Positions 24,816-36,467 of a stretch of DNA of 64,000 nucleotides are shown here, piece after piece. Under the pieces are notes generated by a model that did not search any database, had not been told where the DNA came from, and was given only the letters and a program-made list of their open reading frames with translations. The position numbers were made by a program, and so were the translations under genes. Numbering within the stretch: the stretch's first letter is position 1; the number at the start of each line of letters is the position of its first letter. This DNA comes from Batillaria attramentaria (Eukaryota > Mollusca > Gastropoda > Batillariidae): assembly GCA_018292915.2 (NCBI GenBank), contig JACVVK020000053.1:2012501-2076500 (forward strand), given 5' to 3'.

Positions 24816-26247
24816 GAGCAAAGTACTGTTTAGGTATATAATATGCCCTCAAATCTTACCTTTTGTAAGGAAGAAAATGCACTACCCCCCCCCCCCATCA
24901 CCACCCAAAAAATAAAAGAAAGGACCAATTGCCTCAGTTTGATGACACATGATTAGCGACTCAAGAAGCAAGAAGACACAAGGAGGAAAACGTCAGCAAT
25001 GGCTACTGGTTACTAGTGAAAGTCTGGAGAGAACCAAACAGCCAGTGTGCTGATCTTGTGACTTCAGAGTCTGCGCTGCAGATCATCATGATGTGGAGGT
25101 GTGGGCGGGATGGGATGCTTGCTGCTACAGAGGACCATTAAGTAGCCGGGAGATGCCCCATGTTTTCCTACATCCCTCAGCTGCCAGGCAGACAAGCACA
25201 AGAATTCCCACTGGGAACTCCCCTTCTGAAAGCCTCTCAGTAAAAATGTGCTTCTTATTTACGCAAGACCCATTCCGTTTATCAATTTCTCTTCTGTCAA
25301 ACCTTCCATGCTGGATGTAGCACACAGTAAAGGGACAAGATTCAGAATCCCTAACAAAGCACTGCATAGATAATACTAAACCCACAGGGTAAGCACTTAC
25401 TGAATTAGCAAAGCTAGGTTATCTCAAAACAGAATGGAGACAATTTGATAGCTACTGGGTAAATCTACCACACACACCATGCCATACTGGCCGGCACACC
25501 ATAATAGCAACACCCTGACATTTAAGGAAACTTGATAAATTCCGTATACCAGTGTGACCTTTACAAGGTGAGGGACTGCCAAATATAGTCATCAACAAAC
25601 TCTACCGATCCACGATGTTGCGAAAGACAAAGCAGAGCAAGAGAGAATCACAGAAAGTTTTGCCACGATCACTGACTGAATCCTTACAATTCTTTTCTAC
25701 ATGTACTTGAAAAGTGAAAATGTAATCATTAAACAAGAGAACTGCAACTTGCTATGGAAAAAGATAGGCGGGCAAACCACCTTACAAAACACTGCTGACT
25801 GGTTCATTGCACAAGTTACTGGCAGCTTGAATGAACAGGAGTGTACAGTAAATCTGGTACACATGTCCTCATGCCATGGTGCGGACATGACCAACTACAG
25901 TAAAACAGCATGACAGAGAGATTTCCTCAATACAGTTTTGCCCAGTCCATGGGCACAGCAATACTGAACAGAGTACAGCATACACTCCAGGAGTGTTCCT
26001 TACCAGTGATCAATATGTATGTGTCAGGCTGACTGGCAGGGCTTGGGAATGAGGTAAACACTGTCTGCTCTCATCTTGGGCCGCCCTACTGTTTGCCCAC
26101 TTGATCAATCTCCGGCATCAGACTAGCCCCACAGGCCTGCCCGTCCTCTGTAAACACTCACACATTCATCGTCCTGCAACCATCAACCATACAGGTACAA
26201 GAACCAGCTTCATCCCCCAGGCTACCTACCAAGACTGGATTTTATAT
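24816..26247. other. Intronic sequence without recognised genes
   Basis: A C run at 24,886-24,897. Short open frames (for example 25,093-25,320 plus strand) show no family resemblance or splice context. Confidence 0.5.
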
Positions 26248-26343
26248 ACACACATAGCAAAACTATACCACATTCAGAAATGATTGTGACACTATACACA
26301 CATAGCAAAACTATACCACATTCAGAAATGATTGTGACACTGG
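26248..26343 (+). repeat. 48-bp direct duplication
   Basis: Two exact copies of a 48-bp unit starting ACACACATAGCAAAACTATA. Confidence 0.95.
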
Positions 26344-26443
26344 TTGATGGTGATTTTCTGCTTTGGCCATGAAATATGGACGCTTCTGTCCAACAGTCCT
26401 TGATGAATAATTTTCCTTGATAAAGCTCATCCAACTTAACACT

Positions 26444-27704
26444 AACACACAAGACATGGATGTTGAAACTGAAAGACACAAACCTCTGACACACAAGACA
26501 TGGATGTTGAAACTGGAAGACACAAACCTCTGACACACAAGACATGGATGTTGAAACTGGAAGACACAAACCTCTGACACACAAGACATGGATGTTGAAA
26601 CTGGAAGACACAAACCTCTGACACACAAGACATGGATGTTGAAACTGGAAGACACAAACCTCTGACACACAAGACATGGATGTTGAAACTGGAAGACACA
26701 AACCTCTGACACACAAGACATGGATGTTGAAACTGGAAGACACAAACCTCTGACACACAAGACATGGATGTTGAAACTGGAAGACACAAACCTCTGACAC
26801 ACAAGACATGGATGTTGAAACTGGAAGACACAAACCTCTGACACACAAGACATGGATGTTGAAACTGGAAGACACAAACCTCTGACACACAAGACATGGA
26901 TGTTGAAACTGGAAGACACAAACCTCTGACACGCAAGACATGGATGTTGAAACTGGAAGACACAAACCTCTGACACGCAAGACATGGATGTTGAAACTGG
27001 AAGACACAAACCTCTGACACGCAAGACATGGATGTTGAAACTGGAAGACACAAACCTCTGACACACAAGACATGGATGTTGAAACTGGAAGACACAAACC
27101 TCTGACACACAAGACATGGATGTTGAAACTGGAAGACACAAACCTCTGACACACAAGACATGGATGTTGAAACTGGAAGACACAAACCTCTGACACACAA
27201 GACATGGATGTTGAAACTGGAAGACACAAACCTCTGACACACAAGACATGGATGTTGAAACTGGAAGACACAAACCTCTGACACACAAGACATGGATGTT
27301 GAAACTGGAAGACACAAACCTCTGACACACAAGACATGGATGTTGAAACTGGAAGACACAAACCTCTGACACACAAGACATGGATGTTGAAACTGGAAGA
27401 CACAAACCTCTGACACACAAGACATGGATGTTGAAACTGGAAGACACAAACCTCTGACACACAAGACATGGATGTTGAAACTGGAAGACACAAACCTCTG
27501 ACACACAAGACATGGATGTTGAAACTGGAAGACACAAACCACTGACACACAAGACATGGATGTTGAAACTGAAAGACACAAACCCCTAACAGTAACACAC
27601 AAGACATGGATGTTGAAACTGAAAGACACAAACCTCTGACACACAAGACATGAATGCTGAAACTGACTGAAAGACACAAACCTCTAACACACAAGACATG
27701 GATG
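26444..27704 (+). repeat. 44-bp minisatellite, about 28 copies
   Basis: The unit is ACACACAAGACATGGATGTT, GAAACTGGAAGACACAAACC, TCTG. Copies are nearly identical except at the ends. Since 44 is not a multiple of three, all three minus-strand frames cycle through the same 44-residue product and stay open for 411-490 codons. These frames are not called as genes. Confidence 0.97.
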
Positions 27705-27946
27705 CACCTTTATGTCAAGCTTATAATGTTTTTTCCAACAGTTTTATTTTGTTTTCTCTTTCTCATCTTCCTCTTGAGTTTTGATTCCTGCCAGCTTCAC
27801 TGGGAGTTTCCATGCATATTTTGTCTACATATGTGACAAACATCAGCCGAGAGGGTTGTGGAGGCAGTATGTGGCTACCACCCAGCCGACAAAATCAATG
27901 TTACACAGCTGGTTACATGACAATAACTTGTGTACATGTATGCAAC

Positions 27947-30900
27947 ACAATACTTCATCAGTTCATGGTCGAACCCTCCAAACAGCAACACAATACTTCA
28001 TGGTCGAACCCTCCAAACAGCAACACAATACTTCATGGTCGAACCCTCCAAACGGCAACACAATACTTGATGGTCGAACCCTCCAAACAGCAACACAATA
28101 CTTCATGGTCGAACCCTCCAAACGGCAACACAATACTTGATGGTCGAACCCTCCAAACGGCAACACAATACTTCATGGTCGAACCCTCCAAAAGGCAACA
28201 CAATACTTCATGGTCGAACCCTCCAAACGGCAACACAATACTTCATGGTCGAACCCTCCAAACGGCAACACAATACTTCATGGTCGAACCCTCCAAACGG
28301 CAACACAATACTTCATGGTCGAACCCTCCAAAAGGCAACACAATACTTCATGGTCGAACCCTCCAAAAGGCAACACAATACTTCATGGTCGAACCCTCCA
28401 AACGGCAACACAATACTTCATGGTCGAACCCTCCAAAAGGCAACACAATACTTCATGGTCGAACCCTCCAAACAGCAACACGATACTTCATGGTCGAACC
28501 CTCCAAAAGGCAACACAATACTTCATGGTCGAACCCTCCAAACGGCAACACAATACTTCATGGTCGAACCCTCCAAAAGGCAACACAATACTTCATGGTC
28601 GAACCCTCCAAACAGCAACACAATACTTCATGGTCGAACCCTCCGAAAGGCAACACAATACTTCATGGTCGAACCCTCCAAACGGCAACACAATACTTCA
28701 TGGTCGAACCCTCCAAAAGGCAACACAATACTTCATGGTCGAACCCTCCAAACAGCAACACAATACTTCATGGTCGAACCCTCCAAAAGGCAACACAATA
28801 CTTCATGGTCGAACCCTCCAAACAGCAACACAATACTTCATGGTCGAACCCTCCATAAGGCAACACAATACTTCATGGTCGAACCCTCCAAAAGGCAACA
28901 CAATACTTCATGGTCGAACCCTCCAAACAGCAACACAATACTTCATGGTCGAACCCTCCAAAAGGCAACACAATACTTCATGGTCGAACCCTCCAAACAG
29001 CAACACAATACTTCATGGTCGAACCCTCCAAAAGGCAACACAATACTTCATGGTCGAACCCTCCAAACGGCAACACAATACTTGATGGTCGAACCCTCCA
29101 AAAGGCAACACAATACTTCATGGTCGAACCCTCCAAACAGCAACACAATACTTCATGGTCGAACCCTCCAAAAGGCAACACAATACTTCATGGTCGAACC
29201 CTCCAAACAGCAACACAATACTTCATGGTCGAACCCTCCATAAGGCAACACAATACTTCATGGTCGAACCCTCCAAAAGGCAACACAATACTTCATGGTC
29301 GAACCCTCCAAAAGGCAACACAATACTTCATGGTCGAACCCTCCAAACAGCAACACAATACTTCATGGTCGAACCCTCCAAAAGGCAACACAATACTTCA
29401 TGGTCGAACCCTCCAAACAGCAACACAATACTTCATGGTCGAACCCTCCAAAAGGCAACACAATACTTCATGGTCGAACCCTCCAAAAGGCAACACAATA
29501 CTTCATGGTCGAACCCTCCAAAAGGCAACACAATACTTCATGGTCGAACCCTCCAAAAGGCAACACAATACTTCATGGTCGAACCCTCCAAACGGCAACA
29601 CAATACTTCATGGTCGAACCCTCCAAACGGCAACACAATACTTCATGGTCGAACCCTCCAAACAGCAACACAATACTTCATGGTCGAACCCTCCAAAAGG
29701 CAACACAATACTTCATGGTCGAACCCTCCAAACGGCAACACAATACTTCATGGTCGAACCCTCCATAAGGCAACACAATACTTCATGGTCGAACCCTCCA
29801 AACAGCAACACAATACTTCATGGTCGAACCCTCCAAACAGCAACACAATACTTCATGGTCGAACCCTCCAAAAGGCAACACAATACTTCATGGTCGAACC
29901 CTCCAAACGGCAACACAATACTTCATGGTCGAACCCTCCATAAGGCAACACAATACTTCATGGTCGAACCCTCCAAACAGCAACACAATACTTCATGGTC
30001 GAACCCTCCAAACAGCAACACAATACTTCATGGTCGAACCCTCCAAAAGGCAACACAATACTTCATGGTCGAACCCTCCAAAAGGCAACACAATACTTCA
30101 TGGTCGAACCCTCCAAAAGGCAACACAATACTTCATGGTCGAACCCTCCAAACAGCAACACAATACTTCATGGTCGAACCCTCCAAAAGGCAACACAATA
30201 CTTCATGGTCGAACCCTCCAAACGGCAACACAATACTTCATGGTCGAACCCTCCATAAGGCAACACAATACTTCATGGTCGAACCCTCCAAAAGGCAACA
30301 CAATACTTCATGGTCGAACCCTCCAAACAGCAACACAATACTTCATGGTCGAACCCTCCAAAAGGCAACACAATACTTCATGGTCGAACCCTCCAAAAGG
30401 CAACACAATACTTCATGGTCGAACCCTCCAAAAGGCAACACAATACTTCATGGTCGAACCCTCCAAAAGGCAACACAATACTTCATGGTCGAACCCTCCA
30501 AAAGGCAACACAATACTTCATGGTCGAACCCTCCAAACAGCAACACAATACTTCATGGTCGAACCCTCCAAACAGCAACACAATACTTCATGGTCGAACC
30601 CTCCAAAAGGCAACACAATACTTCATGGTCGAACCCTCCAAAAGGCAACACAATACTTCATGGTCGAACCCTCCAAAAGGCAACACAATACTTCATGGTC
30701 GAACCCTCCAAACAGCAACACAATACTTCATGGTCGAACCCTCCAAACAGCAACACAATACTTCATGGTCGAACCCTCCAAACAGCAACACAATACTTCA
30801 TGGTCGAACCCTCCAAAAGGCAACACAATACTTCATGGTCGAACCCTCCAAAAGGCAACACAATACTTGATGGTCGAACCCTCCAAAAGGCAACACAATA

Positions 30901-31206
30901 CTTCATGGTCGAACCCTCCAAAAGGCAACACAATACTTCATGGTCGAACCCTCCAAAAGGCAACACAATACTTGATGGTCGAACCCTCCAAAAGGCAACA
31001 CAATACTTCATGGTCGAACCCTCCAAAAGGCAACACAATACTTCATGGTCGAACCCTCCAAACAGCAACACAATACTTCATGGTTGAACCCTCCAAAAGG
31101 CAACACAATACTTCATGGTCGAACCCTCCAAACAGCAACACAATACTTCATGGTCGAACCCTCCAAACAGCAACACAATACTTCATGGTCGAACCCTCCA
31201 AAAGGC
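27947..31206 (+). repeat. 35-bp minisatellite, about 93 copies
   Basis: The unit is ACACAATACTTCATGGTCGA, ACCCTCCAAACAGCA. The variable triplet reads CAG, CGG or AGG, with rarer ATAAGG and TTGATGG forms. None of the three plus-strand frames of the common unit contains a stop, so frames reach 725 codons; this is a property of the repeat. The array ends at a C-rich tract (31,261-31,282). Confidence 0.98.
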
Positions 31207-31289
31207 TCACAACATTACCAGCACCTTCTACTGTTCTAGATCAGGTTCACTGTTCATATTCCCCCCTCCCCCCCCCCCCCCCTCTCCAA

Positions 31290-31770
31290 GAAGTGCTACT
31301 GTAGGTGTAAGCACAACATGTCAAGTAGTTAAATGTCATACAGTGTACATTAGTACTGACAGTGGACATTCTTCCTGCATTCGGTGTAAAGTGCTACTGT
31401 AGGTGTAAGGGTGGGGGTGTTTGGGAGTTTAACGTCCTTTTCCACCACAGAGGGTGATATCAAAGACGGGGCAACGATGAAAAAGCCAGCACAAATATTT
31501 GGCCCCAGCGGGGATCGAACTCACGACCCGAGCATTAGAAGTCCAACGCTCTACCATTCGACCACCCCGGCTCCCCTACTGTAGGTGTAAGCACAATAAC
31601 ATGTCAAGTAGTTAGATATCAATACAGTGTACATTAGTACTGACAGTGGACATTCTTCCTGCATTCGGTGTGAAGTGCTACTGTAGTGTAGGTGTAAGCA
31701 CAATAACATAATATCAAGTGCAAGTAGTTAAAGTTCATGTTAGTGTACATGTATCAGTACTGATAGCGCG
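31290..31770 (+). repeat. About 98-bp tandem triplication interrupted by a SINE
   Basis: Three copies of a unit beginning AAGTGCTACTGTAGGTGTAA and containing GACAGTGGACATTCTTCCTG. The middle copy is split by the SINE at 31,410-31,576; the third is more divergent. Confidence 0.9.
31395..31591 (-). mobile_element. tRNA-derived SINE inside a tandem repeat copy
   Basis: Same family as at 21,286. The minus-strand head holds GGTAGAGCGTTGGACTTCTA and a GTTCGATCCC B-box. TACTGTAGGTGTAAG flanks it at 31,395-31,409 and 31,577-31,591. The TSD sequence is also part of the host repeat, but the split of one unit confirms the insertion. Confidence 0.9.
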
Positions 31771-32024
31771 GGGGTGGACTAATCACGTCATCACTCTCTC
31801 TCTACTACCTTTGCATGTATCTGGCGCTGATTGTGGACAACAGTGCTGGAGATCAATGCAATAGGCTGCCTGCTTCATGAAACTTGCAGATGGAATCCCC
31901 TGTCTCAGTCACCCAGCAGTCTTAGACCAGATTCTGAGTGTCTCCACTTCACAACATACTGAACAGCCGTACCCTACTTTCTTTCTGTGTGAGTGTGTGT
32001 GAGAATAAGTGCTAGATAAGTACT

Positions 32025-32238
32025 TATTTATAGATCTATTTCTCACTGTGGCAGGTACTTCCAGCTTCATAACTATTTTATTTATAGATCTATTTCTCAC
32101 TGTGGCAGGTACTTCCAGCTTCATAACTATTTTATCTATAGATCTATTTCTCACTGTGGCAGGTACTTCCAGCTTCATAACTATTTTATTTATAGATCTA
32201 TTTCTCACTGTGGCAGGTACTTCCAGCTTCATAACTGA
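32025..32238 (+). repeat. 54-bp tandem repeat, 4 copies
   Basis: The unit is ATTTTATTTATAGATCTATT, TCTCACTGTGGCAGGTACTT, CCAGCTTCATAACT. Confidence 0.95.
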
Positions 32239-33199
32239 TCCAGAAAGATGCAAATATTTGTTACTAAAAGTAAACTTTCACCTTTTTTCTTCATACAAAA
32301 CAGACAAGGTCCATGGCTGAGATGTCACTGTCAGATGACATGGTATTTCCCTGACACCCAAAAGAACAAATATCTTACTGTCAACGATGGTCAGCAAAAC
32401 AAATGTGGATAATAAAAATGAAGACTGTGTTATCTGCAGTCCGATATTCTCATTTCACGTGTATCTCTCTCTCTCTCTCTATAATTTTATTCACAGTACA
32501 TGTACTTATCCAGTTCCAACTGTCACTGAGTCATGTGATTTTAAAGATGGCATAACACAGAGTGTAGCCAGGTGACAACAAATATATATGTACTTCAACC
32601 AGTACATACAATATATAAATTTGTATCTTTACTGTCCCCATCATGTTCAAGATCTATTCATCTGATCTCTCTGCATGATGCATCCACCATTTTGTCCAAG
32701 CATGACAGTTATTCCATTAGTGGTAGGGCCACCAGGAACGTTGTCAAGCATTGAGTGTCACACAGACAGCACCAGTCCTCATCCACACTTCAAAAGCTTC
32801 AGTCAGACTCCACCAGCTGAAAGCACCTGGTAGCCAGGTAATCTGTAGGTCTTTGTTACAAACAGGCTACCTAGGGCTGGGGCTTCTATCAACCAGGTGA
32901 CAGAGTCCAAGCAGGTACATGTAATACCACTCTGTCCTAGAGTGAAGCTTAACAGTAATAATATACACAGTGCATACTCAGTGAATTAAACTTATAATTA
33001 ACACACACAGTGCATACTCAGGTACTGCATCAGCTGGGCAATTTGTGTACACATACAGTTTGGTACCATGCTAGAGTTTCATGATGGGGGTGGGGGAGGG
33101 GGTGGGGGTGAGAGTGGGAGTGGGGGTGGGGGTGGGGGATGGGGTGGGGGGGGGGGACCTGTGTTTTTGGTATCTGAGCCATGTAACTTGTAAGGTGGC
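32239..33199. other. Intronic sequence with a G-rich tract
   Basis: The stretch 33,086-33,157 is almost pure G with T/A interruptions (many GGGG blocks), a strong G-quadruplex candidate on the plus strand. No gene is seen. Confidence 0.6.
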
Positions 33200-34788
33200 A
33201 TTATTATGAAGTAGATGATATGTTGTAACTACATGTACCGGTACATGCATTCTACAGCTATCATTATTAAGTAGATGATATGTTGTAATGTAACTACCGG
33301 TCTACATGCATTCTACAGCTATCATTATTAAGTAGATGATATGTTGTAATGTAACTACCGGTCTACATGCATTATACAGCTATCATTATTATTAAGTAGA
33401 TGATTTTATATGTTGTAATGTAACTACCGGTCTACATGCATTCTACAGCTATCATTATTATTAAGTAGATGATATGTTGTAATGTAACTACCGGTCTACA
33501 TGCATTATACAGCTATCATTATTATTAAGTAGATGATTTTATATGTTGTAATGTAACTACCGGTCTACATGCATTCTACAGCTATCATTATTAAGTAGAT
33601 GATATGTTGTAATGTAACTACCGGTCTACATGCATTCTACAGCTATCATTATTATTAAGTAGATGATATGTTGTAATGTAACTACCGGTCTACATGCATT
33701 CTACAGCTATCATCATTATTAAGTAGATGATATGTTGTAATGTAACTACCAGTCTACATGCATTCTACAGCTATCATTATTAAGTAGATGATATGTTGTA
33801 ATGTAACTACCGGTCTACATGCATTACATACATGCATTCTACAGCTATCATTATTAAGTAGATGATATGTTGTAATGTAACTACCGGTCTACATGCATTC
33901 TACAGCTATCATTATTAAGTAGATGATATGTTGTAATGTAACTATCGGTCTACATGCATTCTACAGCTATCATTATTATTAAGTAGATGATATGTTGTAA
34001 TGTAACTACCGGTCTACATGCATTCTACAGCTATCATTATTATTAAGTAGATGATATGTTGTAATGTAACTACCGGTCTACATGCATTCTACAGCTATCA
34101 TTATTAAGTAGATAATATGTTGTAATGTAACTATCGGTCTACATGCATTCTACAGCTATCATCATTATTAAGTAGATGATATGTTGTAATGTAACTACCG
34201 GTCTACATGCATTCTACAGCTATCATCATTATTAAGTAGATGATATGTTGTAATGTAACTACCGGTCTACATGCATTCTACAGCTATCATTATTAAGTAG
34301 ATGATATGTTGTAATGTAACTACCGGTCTACATGCATTCTACAGCTATCATCATTATTAAGTAGATGATATGTTGTAATGTAACTACCGGTCTACATGCA
34401 TTCTACAGCTATCATTATTAAGTAGATGATATGTTGTAATGTAACTACCGGTCTACATGCATTCTACAGCTATCATTATTAAGTAGATGATATGTTGTAA
34501 TGTAACTACCGGTCTACATGCATTCTACAGCTATCATCATTATTAAGTAGATGATATGTTGTAATGTAACTACCGGTCTACATGCATTCTACAGCTATCA
34601 TTATTAAGTAGATGATATGTTGTAATGTAACTACCGGTCTACATGCATTCTACAGCTATCATCATTATTAAGTAGATGATATGTTGTAATGTAACTACCG
34701 GTCTACATGCATTCTACAGCTATCATCATTATTAAGTAGATGATATGTTGTAATGTAACTATCGGTCTACATGCATTCTACAGCTATC
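33200..34788 (+). repeat. 61-67-bp minisatellite, about 26 copies
   Basis: The unit is GCTATCATTATTAAGTAGAT, GATATGTTGTAATGTAACTA, CCGGTCTACATGCATTCTAC. Length varies by an extra ATT or CAT and by a TTTATA insertion in two early copies. Confidence 0.97.
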
Positions 34789-35219
34789 CAGGTATTTGGC
34801 CTGCAGCAAGTTCACCCTGACATCCCTAGTCCTTGGCAAATGGCAGTACCCATGCTGACTACTGGCAGAGCAGGAGGGAGAAAAATCAATGCCTTTAGAA
34901 CTAATAGAAGGAACTCTCCAGAAATCAATGATAATTATAGCAAATATGGTTGTATCCCACAGACTGGGAGAACAGCTTGCTGGATAAAATTAAGACATTC
35001 AACGTTCTTTCGCCCAGACACACACATCCCACAGATTAAGGCCATGGATCTTAGCAACCACAAAGGAGATCTGAATACAGTGTGTAACTGTACACACTTT
35101 CATCACCTACAGTACAGTTACTAGATCTGCACCCAGACAGTACTTCGCTGTAATAAACATTGCTGTATTCTAAACTGCATATCGCATCACAAATGTCTGC
35201 ACCGTCTGCCCATTACATA
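34789..35219. other. Intronic sequence without recognised genes
   Basis: A plus-strand open frame of 117 codons starts in the last repeat unit at 34,771; it has no family resemblance and is on the strand opposite the host gene. Confidence 0.45.
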
Positions 35220-35895
35220 TTGTTAATACAAACAATGATGACGCTGTATGATAATGAAGTGTACAAGATCTGTTGCCTGTGTAGTAAGCAAGTGGTACAT
35301 GTATTGTTCATACAAACAATGATGACGCTGTATGATAATGAAGTGTACAAGATCTGTTGCCTGTGTAGTAAGCAAGTGGTACATGTATTGTTCATACAAA
35401 CAATGATGACGCTGTATGATAATGAAGTGTACAAGATGTGTTGCCTGTGTAGTAAGCAAGTGGTACATGTATTGTTAATACAAACAATGATGACGCTGTA
35501 TGATAATGAAGTGTACAAGATGCGTGCCTGTGTAGTAAGCAAGTGGTACATGTATTGTTAATACAAACAATGATGACGCTGTATGATAATGAAGTGTACA
35601 AGATGCGTGCCTGTGTAGTAAGCAAGTGGTACATGTATTGTTCATACAAACAATGATGACGCTGTATGATAATGAAGTGTACAAGATGCGTGCCTGTGTA
35701 GTAAGCAAGTGGTACATGTATTGTTAATACAAACAATGATGACGCTGTATGATAATGAAGTGTACAAGATGCGTGCCTGTGTAGTAAGCAAGTGGTACAT
35801 GTATTGTTAATACAAACAATGATGACGCTGTATGATAATGAAGTGTACAAGATGTGTTGCCTGTGTAGTAAGCAAGTGGTACATGTATTGTTCAC
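35220..35895 (+). repeat. 83/84-bp minisatellite, 8 copies
   Basis: The unit contains AATGATGACGCTGTATGATA and GTAAGCAAGTGGTACATGTA. Copies differ by GATCTGTTGCC, GATGTGTTGCC or GATGCGTGCC and by AATAC/CATAC. Confidence 0.96.
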
Positions 35896-36089
35896 TGCAG
35901 CATGCTCCATCCATCAACATCTACATGTACAAGACACTGCTGCCACCAGATGAAGAGAATCAGATCAAACTCTAACCTACTAAAGTGAATTGTTTTTCAC
36001 GTGACCCATGATCAGGAAGTGGAACTCCTTACCTGAGACCCAGTTCTACCACTGGCTCTCAACCCATTCATGATGACTCTGTCAAGTAA

Positions 36090-36252
36090 CAACTTGCCCC
36101 CCCCCCCTCCCCTCCGGCCCCAACAACTGCCACAGTTGGGTCATTAACAACCCCCCCCCCCCCAATTCACCTTGTTCCCCCCCCCCCCTCCCAGTTGGGT
36201 CATTCCCTCCCCCCCCCCCCCCCCCCCAGTTGGGTCATCCCCCCCCCCTCCC
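36090..36252 (+). repeat. C-homopolymer tracts separated by AGTTGGGTCATT
   Basis: Runs of 9-17 C alternate three to four times with AGTTGGGTCAT, about 220 bp downstream of the exon 1 donor (minus strand). Slippage-prone and capable of i-motif/G-quadruplex formation. Confidence 0.85.
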
Positions 36253-36467
36253 ATGCACAGATAACCATCATTGTCACAAAAAGGAGTGAGTGTGAGACTG
36301 GTGACCTGAACACTCAAGTCACAATGAGAAATGAAACAAAATGTATGTTTGATCAACACCAAGGATTTGTTGTAGTTGTAGGTTAAACCAATGAACAATA
36401 ACCTAAAATAACCAACAATGACAAACATTCCTACATACAACAGTAAAATGTAATGTGTTATACTCAC

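Larger units (their letters stand above)
11754..36467 (-). other. Intron 1 of the KIAA0513-like gene, 24.7 kb, repeat-dominated
   Basis: Inferred from the in-frame joining of the exon 1 donor (GA|GTGAGT) to the exon 2 acceptor. At least 16 distinct tandem-repeat families, listed separately, occupy about 14 kb of it. No additional exon with KIAA0513 similarity was found inside, and none is needed to keep the human alignment continuous. Confidence 0.85.

Noticed and set aside
26222..27694. Minus-strand frames of 490, 422 and 411 codons
   Set aside because: Three frames of one 44-bp repeat; no start context or domain.
28910..31304. Plus-strand frames of 725 and 494 codons
   Set aside because: Pure 35-bp repeat translation in all three frames, and antisense to the host gene.
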